A stretch of 64,000 nt of DNA from Alligator mississippiensis. Its lineage: Eukaryota > Chordata > Crocodylia > Alligatoridae. The notes under the pieces were generated by a model. That model made no database searches. It was given only the letters and a program-made list of their open reading frames with translations, and had not been told where the DNA came from. Positions within the stretch are counted from its first letter, which is position 1. Each line of letters begins with the position of its first letter. The DNA lies in contig NC_081824.1 of assembly GCF_030867095.1 (NCBI RefSeq), forward strand, positions 355,181,329 through 355,245,328. Reading direction: 5' to 3'. Position numbers and translations under genes: made by a program. This document shows positions 56,284-64,000 of the stretch, in pieces.

Positions 56284-56764
56284 TCATCTACAAGTTCACT
56301 TTTCTGTGGAGTAGACTAATTAGCTATGCAGTAAAGCATCACTATTTACACGTGTGCTGGTATTAGGTCTCAGTATACTAATTAACTCTGCCATAAGATA
56401 GTACTTTTGGGGACTGTATGGTCTTACGGCAGAGTAAGTAACTGAGCTGAAACACGCATGTAGATGGTGACAGGGGCTGGCTGGGGCATGAGAGTGCTAA
56501 AGTGCGGAGGCTGCCTGCCACCTAGCTACATGATGCTGCACTTTCAGCATCCCTGTGCCCCAACCAGCTCCTCCACCACCCTATGCCACCCCTGGGAGCC
56601 CAGGGCTGGCCTCCCATGACAGCTGACAGCCCAAGGCTGCTCTGCCACATATCAAATTGCTGCTGCACCGGGCACACATGTGGACACTGCACCCAGGAGC
56701 AGTTTCCTCCAATTCAAACAGCTCCAGATTTTATTGTGTAATGTTAATTGCACATGTAAATTCA
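56284..56764. mobile_element. MITE-like insert splitting the CR1
   Basis: CR1 wording stops at 'ctactctatgag' and resumes at 'cctttgagcctgacagtcca', so TTTGAG or TATGAG may be the duplicated target. The insert begins 'ttcatctacaagttcac' and ends 'gcacatgtaaattcac', an inverted pair of the GCACATGTAGA kind. Inside, 'ctgccataagatagtac' pairs with 'gtcttacggcagag' near 56390-56435. Confidence 0.6.
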
Positions 56765-57290
56765 CCCTTTGAGCCTGACAGTCCAGCCAGTCTATTCATC
56801 CAACCCATACTTCCTCAGTTTGTTTGTGAGGATGCCATGGGAGACCGTATCCAAAGCCTTGCTGAAGTCCAGGTATATCATGTCCACTGCTCTCCCCACA
56901 TCCACAGAGCCAGTCATCTCATCATAGAAAGCAATCAGGTTGGTCATACACTTGCCCTTGGTAAAACCATGCGGACTGTTCCTGGTCACTTTCTTCTCCA
57001 TGTGCTTAGAAATGGATTCCTTAAGAACCTGCTCCATGATTTTTCCAGGGACTGAGGTGAGGCTGACTGCTCTGTTGCTTCCTGGATCCTCCTTTTTCCC
57101 TTTCTTAAAGATGGGTACTATATTTGCCCTTTTCCAATCATCCAGGACCTCTCCCAGTTGACTTTTCTAAACAGTCCTTAACCTGTTCCTTCACCACTGT
57201 TGGCTGCTCACCTCCTCCCCAAACTGTGCTGCCTGGTGCAGTAGTCTGGGAGTTGACCTTGCCTGTGAGGACCAAGCATCTTATCCCATG
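56765..57290 (-). pseudogene. CR1 reverse transcriptase, upstream part (part 2 of a split copy)
   Basis: The minus-strand frame 57037-56792 gives 'MEQVLKESISKHMEKKVTRN', 'SPHGFTKGKCMTNLIAFYDE' and 'AVDMIYLDFSKALDTVSHGI', the canonical LDFSKAFD-type RT motif region. Beyond 57040 the antisense of 'FKKGNIVP' and, at about 57230-57260, 'ctggtgcagtagtctgggag' extend the match into the more N-terminal RT. Plus-strand frames of 132 and 73 codons here are shadows. Confidence 0.85.
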
Positions 57291-57294
57291 ATTT

Positions 57295-60200
57295 GCCATC
57301 TCCTGTGCTGATTGACTCATTAGACATTTGGCCATTGTAGACACTGCCAGGAAGCTGTCAAAGGAGGTGTCAGAGGCAGTTAGATCAAAATTGTTTTGGT
57401 GCAGCAGGTTCTGTTGCTCATTCAGGATTTGTGGGGAGAAAAAAACAGACCTCCAAAAGCTGTGTACAGAGGCACAGAGATGCAGTTCCTAGCTGGTTAA
57501 GGGTGGGGAGAAATAATACTGGAAGTGGCCTTAAAAAATCAGCCGCCCTGACAACAACTGTGGTTTGTATCTAATGTTGGCTCTGGTCTGGCCTATTTTA
57601 ATTCATGTAAGGTGTAAAGTTACCTCTCTTTCTTGCTCATTATCTCTTTCCCTTACTCCCTGTTGCTGTATCTTTTTAATTCATGCTTTTGATTCTCAGA
57701 TCTTTTCCAGCTGTAGCTGGAGCACAAGTTTTAATAGATGACTACTAGTCTGCAGAAACCGAGAACCAGCTGTCTTGCAGCTGTATAAAAGTGCTGGCAA
57801 TAAGTAGAGTGAGGGTCCTTGTGCAGTTGTCTGCCACAATCCAGGGGCACTGACTAGGGCATCAGCTCCTTGGGTTGTGTTCAAAATCTTGACCAGTCCC
57901 AGCTAAACAGGAACTATCAACAGGAATTTGGTGACTTCACTTTGTTGTCTCCATACTTATTAGGTGTATTAATGCAAAAAGAGTAGATTCTTATAGCAAA
58001 ATATTTCAGTGACTCTTCCATAACCTTTGTTCTCCTATGACACAAAGAACAGGCAACTTCTTGAAGAAAAGCTTGGCTAATGTCACCAGTTGCCCTAAGC
58101 TCTCTAGCTTTAAGCTCCATCTTGTCTTTTGCTCCTCTCTTCCAATCCCTTTTGGCTTCTCCATTTGTGCACTTTCTCCTCCAGCCTAACAGGAATCAAT
58201 TAGAGATGACCATAAATACCAGGCAGACCTTGGATCATAGACTTAAGATTTTTTTTCAATCATAGCACTGTAAGCTGAATGTTTTTATGTACAAATTGCA
58301 ATACCATGTGCAGACTTGAGAGATTATGTGCCCTTCTGGGAACCACTACTGAACTGTATGTAGAGCTGTGGAAAATAAACCAAGGCCCCAATAGCTTATT
58401 GGACTATCCGACTGCATGGTTTATTTGTACAAGTTATGTATTTGTGTGGCTTGTTTTCTGCCTATAGCCAACTAAGAGTCATCAGTATTTAACAACAAAT
58501 AACAAATGGATTTACAATATAAGTGGTTTCAGGGGTGGATCCATACAAACAAAATACTTAATAGTTCAGAACTATAGTAAAAACAATCACAATCATATCT
58601 GTGACCTTGGATAAAAAGGGAACAGAAACAAGCTGTAATGAAGTGTGAAAACAAACATACCCAATGAAAGACAGACAGGCAGTCAATAAAACTGCAAAAC
58701 TCAGAAGCCAATTGTCAATTAAAACCTCTCTGCATCACTTATGAATTTTAGATCAATTTTAAATGGAGTCCTATTTGCAAGATCATGATTAGGGAAAGCT
58801 GTAAACTTCTCTAGGCCAGCAGTCTTCAGAAATCTTATACGCCATCCACTGAGAAATGGGGATACAGGCTCTCTAGTCAACTGATTTAGGTGGCTAATGA
58901 GTTTAGCCTGAGGCATGTGGGCTGGAAATCAGGACTCTGTCAAAATAAGAACACTGAGCCTTTCAAACACATATAACACCAGAAATGTTCTTGACCCAAA
59001 AGAAAACCTGCACTAAGAAGGTGTGACTTTTAGACAGGATTACCACATGGAGTACAAATGCCAAAGCTTTGGCAGGATTCTTTAGGGCAAACTGAATTAA
59101 TTTACTCTTTAACTTTAAAAGTGAAAATGACAATGGAGCCAGCAGTGTAAGTGTAAGCACTATTAGCCCTTCTCCACAACTTACCCCTACCATTTACTGT
59201 GGGTCTTTATCCTCTTACACTTAATTGGATGAAAAGTCTAATATTGCCTGTTTAGGCCCATTTCCCATCAGACTAAATAGCCAGCAGAAATTACACAGAT
59301 TTCAGATCCTTAATAAGGGAAAACTTTCTCAATCTTGCTTAAGGAAAACAAGCTCTGCCCGTTTATGGAAAGTTAAAATACTGTGTTGAATGTTGCAGGA
59401 GAGCGTTCAGTTCCAAACTAAAAGTTCTCAGGGGTCAAGGTGACAGAGTATCTTCTCCTTGAACAGATAATGAATGTGAAAAATGCCATACTACATTTAT
59501 TTCTTATAGTATTTATCAGTTTAAAAGAAGTGATCAAGGCTTGGTCTTATTGGGGAGAAAAGGGCCTAGGTTCCCCTCTGGGTCAACAAATGAAGGTGAT
59601 GTGAGAACACTTTAGTTTAGTGTTATAGCTAGAGCAATATAGTTGAAGGGAAAGACAGAAATAATGCTCATTAAAAATAGTGAGATCACACTCAAAATCT
59701 TAATCATCTTCTAGCTAAGTGAGCAAATCACAAGGCCATCTTGAAGAAACTGGTAAATTGAACTGCAACATCAGTTTCTGTAGTTCTCCAATGTGATGGC
59801 ATATTTAGTGTAGCTCAGATTTGAGGCAAGTGAAACTTTCTAAGAGGCTTCCATTTCTGCTTCTAGTATCACACCAGAAACAATATAGAGCTGCCAAAAG
59901 ATTGTACAAGGGGTTATTAATTGTGTATGTGTGACGGCATACAGTCGAGATGCACAGAAATCTAATCTTCGGAATAATGATCATATTTTTCTTTTCTAAT
60001 CTTGGTTCCTTTTAATTCCACAATTATTCACAGGTGCAGTATGTCTGTTCACCAGATGTGGCCACACAGTTATGCAACTAAATATCTGAAACGTCACTTT
60101 AAAACCTCTGTATCTGAAACGGGGGATAGATAAATCCAAGCTAAAAATCAGACCCAAATATAATTTGATTTTATGTGGGGGAAAGGTGAAAACTAAATGA

Positions 60201-62340
60201 AAGTTCTAACTTGCTTATTGTGTAGCACCTTGTCTCTTAAGAACATTAGGTCATATAAAAAATCACAGCAGAGGTCCACTCCTTTCACTAGCTTCTGTTG
60301 ACAATTCAAATTCATTTCAGCATGTTGGTTCATAACTTTATTGTGTCTTTTACTATATCACCCCCATAAGGCAGCTGTGAATAACAAGGTTTTTGGTGAT
60401 GATGAAGTTGTGACAGCACACTCTTTGGGACCAAGGGCAGAACGTTCTTAACCATGGACCTTTAAAGGCATGAACAGATGAGCAATTATACTGATTTAAA
60501 AAGGAGGGGGATGTTCCACTTGCAAGCATGCATCAGCTGTTCTGTTGTAACTCTTTTGTGTCTGCTCCTGTCCTGCAATAGATGAAGCTTACCCACAGTA
60601 ATTTATCTCTGAGTGAAATAGGTAGTAAATGATTTCAGTTGATCTTGTATTATAAATACCTTCTTGAATTAGATTAGCTAGGCAGATGGTCTTTGGTTGC
60701 AGTGAGTCCAAAACTTTCTACCCATGTCCCACCTTAACCAGAAAAGTTTGTATTGAAAAGCTTGAGTTCTTTTCTATTTTCCTTAACTGGACTATATTCA
60801 AGAAGAGAGGATAAATATAGTGTTTTGCTATGTCTGGATTTGTATAGATGCTTCATGGGAGGCATGTGCACCATCAGGTTAGTCAGTTTGGATTGAATCA
60901 TGAAGGCAGTCTCTCTACAAATTACCAGAGCGTGAGGAGAACTCAGAAGGCAGACTGAAAAAAATCCTTTAATGTATATTTCCTGTGCTCTAACAAAACC
61001 CTTTGTTGCCAGCAGGGAAGGATTAAAATTCTGGGTTAGTGAAAGTGGAATGGAGTTTGGAAGGAATAAACAAAAATAATCCTGGGCATGTTTCCAAGAG
61101 AGTTCATAGGGAGACTGCCACAGAAATAAGCACCTGTCAGAAGATAAGAGCCTAAAAACAAATTGATTCAGCTGTAGGTGCCAGAAGGGCTTGAATATAA
61201 AGTCTCTGTCTCCCTGAATAAAGTTACTGCCAAAGGTCAAGAGCAGTGACTGAGGCCTTCAAAGAAGCGAACTCCTTGGTAGCCACAAAGGGGAGAACAT
61301 CCTTCTAGTTAGAAAGTGCTGTCTACCTCAGGATAAGTAAAAATATGTATATTGAATTCCCTTTCCAATAAAAAACTGAAGTCAGGCAGAGGTGAAAGCT
61401 TGCTTACAGAAATTTAAAATAATCCCAAGTAGGCAAATTTAATATATAATTTAAGTCTAAAAAGGGAACATTAAAAAATATAATATGATGACCCAAGGGA
61501 AAATGATTCTGTAGAACTGACAAGAAACTGGAGGGGAGGTCCTTATGCACTTAAAATAGCTACCCCTTGCTTTCAGGATTCGAAGTAGCACTAAGGACCT
61601 TGCTGACCCAGCCTCGGGAAAAATCATGCTCCTTTTGCACAGAGATGAGTTTCCTGTTAGCCCAAACAGTATGCAAGTCATTAGATCTGGACAAAAATAA
61701 ATACAGTATGAACTTACTTTTACTGGGGACTCAACAACCATTGAAATAAAAAGTGAAGCCTGGCAGATATGCTAGCAATTAGCAGACATTTCAGTATCTG
61801 AGATCTGATCCAAAGCTCACAGTGAAAAGACTGTATTGACTTCAGTAGACATTTGATCAGGCCCCAAATATTGGCAGGGAACATAAGATTTTTTTTCCCC
61901 TCAGCATCTCCAAGGCATACTGATACCCAACACCTCAACAAAGGGGTGTTTGTTAAGCTGACATGTTTCTCATTCCATGTAATAATGGTACCTGTAAAAA
62001 TGGCAGAAAAACAACAAAACCAGACATTTCAAAAAAGCCTGTAAGGTAAGCTTAAACTAGAAAGGATCTCTGAAATGGCCTATCACCCTTCTTATGATTC
62101 TGAACAATGACATGTGTACAACCTGAAGGCCTGAAGAACCAATATGTAGTGAAGTAAAAGGAAGAAAAACTAAAATCTTCAGTAGATTTTGTATAACATG
62201 ATTTCTATTGAAGATATTTGACATGATGATGTAAACTACTCTCTGTGTCTCAGCTGATCCAGTTTTAATCTGAGGGGAGTAACAATTTCCTACCTCTTAG
62301 TGGTTTCAGGAAGCTTAACGCCTAAATGTCCTGAGATGGA
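57295..62340. other. 5-kb block without recognised features
   Basis: AT-rich, mostly unique-looking. The 168-codon minus-strand frame at 60734-61240 is the longest frame outside recognised repeats in the whole window. It starts at ATG, has Phe/Leu/Ser-rich composition and no domain or splice support that I recognise. Near 60371-60441 an AG is followed by a 24-codon open stretch (AAVNNKVFGDDEVVTAHS) without a donor. No repeat family was identified. Confidence 0.4.
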
Positions 62341-62349
62341 AAGAGCTGT

Positions 62350-62490
62350 CTCGAAGGAGGGCCAGAGTGCTAGCCTCACACCTGGGTTCAATGTATCATT
62401 TTAACCTAGACTTCCCCTGTAACCTTGGGCAAGTCACTTACTCAGTCTGTGATCCAGTTGACCGTATGTAAAGTTGGGGTGATAATAGTT
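62350..62490 (+). repeat. MIR-like SINE
   Basis: 'ggccagagtgctagcctcac' and 'acctgggttcaatgtatcat' form a tRNA-like head. 'ctgtaaccttgggcaagtca' followed by 'cttactcagtctgtgatcc' is the MIR core, and 'gtaaagttggggtgataata' is the tail. This is the best preserved MIR copy in the window. Confidence 0.65.
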
Positions 62491-62569
62491 TTCAGAGCAG
62501 CAGCGTAGGGACAAAATACATTAGGATTATGAGGCACCCTAATTCTGTGGTCATGGGGAGCAGATGAAG

Positions 62570-62705
62570 TTATTAAATACCTTGGTAATTGGGTTAGTCT
62601 GTTGGAAGATGTGGGTTGGAGTCCTTCAAACGTAGGAGAGTCTAGAACTGAGGCCTTTTGCTTCTTGGACATGTAAGCTAAGCACTAGGCTATTGTGTAG
62701 GAGGC
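62570..62705 (+). repeat. tRNA-like dispersed repeat, diverged copy
   Basis: 'ggtaattgggttagtctgtt' and 'gaagatgtgggttggagtcc' are followed by the mirrored half 'gtaagctaagcactaggcta'. It has the same plan as 43775-43905. Confidence 0.4.
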
Positions 62706-62709
62706 AGGC

Positions 62710-63420
62710 ATTTCTCTTATATGCAGTTTTGGGTACTGGACTTTATCTTGCTTTCAGTGTTGTCACTGTCAGTCAGGTGTTGGGCATGCCGTGTGAATGC
62801 CTAGTAGCTTAGGGACTTAGGTGGACTTTAATTGCCTTCTGGCACCGACCTGGATTGAAGTGGAGCTTTGGTGGGACCTTGCTGCTTTTGTTCTTGATCT
62901 GTCTTTTTCCCTCCTAAGCAGGCTCAGAAGCCTGATTCAGGCCAAAGTGTGGAGGCACCCAATCATCCTAAGTTTCTAAGGGGACTTGCCACTGTTGGAG
63001 TGGGGCTGATTCGGATATCTTTCTATGTTGTAGGTACCTAAATGCTACCTAGCTTTCACTTAGGTACCTATGAGAACGACATGGCTGTAGCTCTGAAGAA
63101 TTATAAACTGAAGAAACAAATAGCAATGCATCTTGTTTAACGACAACTACTGTTCAAAGGAAAGAAGAGTGAGTACCCTAATGCAAGCAGCTGGTTAGAT
63201 GTGACAGAGGTGATGGAAAAATCAACACACTTACAAATTCCCTTCCAATTTAATAGGATCTCCTCTTTACTAATAATTGTTCTTGCATAGTGGCAAAAGA
63301 GTAAGATGTAGAATGTACAGAATTTAAAAATGTTATGAAAGCAGAAGATCAATTCATTGCCAATATGAGATCTCAAGACCTTTCCTGAAAGAGTTCAAGG
63401 CTAAATTTGTATATCAAAAA
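62710..63420. other. No recognised gene
   Basis: 'tagcttagggacttaggtgg' and 'cacttaggtacctatgagaa' (near 62807 and 63058) recall the old 'cttaggcacctaa' repeat. A 79-codon minus-strand frame at 63137-63376 is unsupported. Confidence 0.4.
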
Positions 63421-63424
63421 AGCA

Positions 63425-64000
63425 GGAACAAATCTAGGATTTTACAGATGGGGTGTGGGACCAGTGGCTGCACCTTCCCCCCTCCCAGCCTCCTTTCCCT
63501 CCTTGCTGTGGCGGGAGGAGGGCAGGCAGACCATGCCACAGGAGTGGCAGCCACAGACTTTTTAAATCCCAAAGGTAAGAATTCCTCACCACTTCCCCAC
63601 ATTCCCTCTTTGCTCAGAGGCATAGCCCCTTCCCTCCCATTCTCCAAGTAGCTACCTCTTGCTGTTGCTATCTCTGCTGTCCCAGGGGTGAGGGAAGCTC
63701 ATGTCCTGTGCAGCATTTGGCCTTAGTCCATGGCAGTGGTAGCAGGAGTGGGCAAGTGCCCCCTCTGCTTGTCCCCCTTAGGTGTTTCTAGCTCCTGGAG
63801 GGAGAACTCATCTTTCTTCAGCCACCCGCACTGTCCTAGGCGGATCTCAGTCACCACACGGCCTGGCTGGAGCAGGACTTGAGCTCTTCTCATCCGCAGG
63901 ACAGTGGGGACACTGGTAGGAGCAGGTAGGGGAGAGGTGATGGGAGTTCTTAACTTTTTTAGAACTTAAAAAAAGCCACCAGATGCTGCCACTGCTCCTG
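63425..64000. mobile_element. GC-rich element running off the right edge
   Basis: The start 'aatctaggattttacagatg' with 'gggtgtgggacc' parallels 34725, and composition rises sharply to GC-rich. It contains a donor-like 'cccaaaggtaagaa' near 63568, as the GC-rich hAT at 50064 does. The class and the other end cannot be judged because the window stops. Confidence 0.3.

Overview
The window looks like intronic or intergenic DNA from a non-avian sauropsid, most likely a crocodilian. The main evidence is many 5'-truncated CR1 LINE copies of several ages, hairpin MITEs with ends resembling GCACATGTAGAC, short hAT transposons, old MIR-like and tRNA-like repeats, AT-rich unique spacers and no bacterial-style gene packing. 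The species call is inference. No complete protein-coding gene, functional RNA gene, CRISPR array or operon was found. Most open frames in the window are chance frames or transposon remains.

Layout. At 0.7-2.2 kb there is a MIR-like relic, an old CR1 split by a foreign insert, and a hAT MITE with target duplications. At 4.0-4.3 kb there are local direct and inverted GC-rich repeats. At 6.3-6.85 kb there is a decayed non-CR1 LINE C-terminus. At 7.09-8.26 kb lies the longest CR1 reverse-transcriptase reading frame. At 11-12.4 kb there are two exon-like segments. At 14.2-15.06 kb there are two related dispersed repeats, one folded on itself. At 16.8-19.2 kb there are three hairpin MITEs. At 22.4-25.53 kb a long minus-strand CR1, running from the ORF1 end through endonuclease to RT and 3' UTR, is split by a minisatellite-bearing transposon and by a second, opposite-strand CR1. 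At 25.8-27.3 kb there are palindromic MITEs. CR1 copies follow at 31.2-32.1 kb and 33.5-34.4 kb. At 35.4-42.3 kb there are hAT MITEs, a MITE rich in TTACTGCNCAGTAA palindromes and several paired repeats. A roughly 540-bp direct repeat links 39.57 and 47.28 kb. At 50-51.4 kb there are a hAT element and two more dispersed repeat copies. At 54.37 kb there is a short exon-like segment with good splice sites. At 55.3-57.3 kb another CR1 is split by a MITE. The stretch from 57.3 to 62.3 kb has no feature I recognise.

If a host gene crosses the window, it is probably on the + strand. Candidate exons are 11004-11140 and 54367-54434, with a weaker one at 12327-12396. The three are phase-compatible when joined in that order, but I do not recognise the protein. 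All assignments come from reading the sequence by eye. Element borders are good to about 10-30 bases unless a target-site duplication fixes them.
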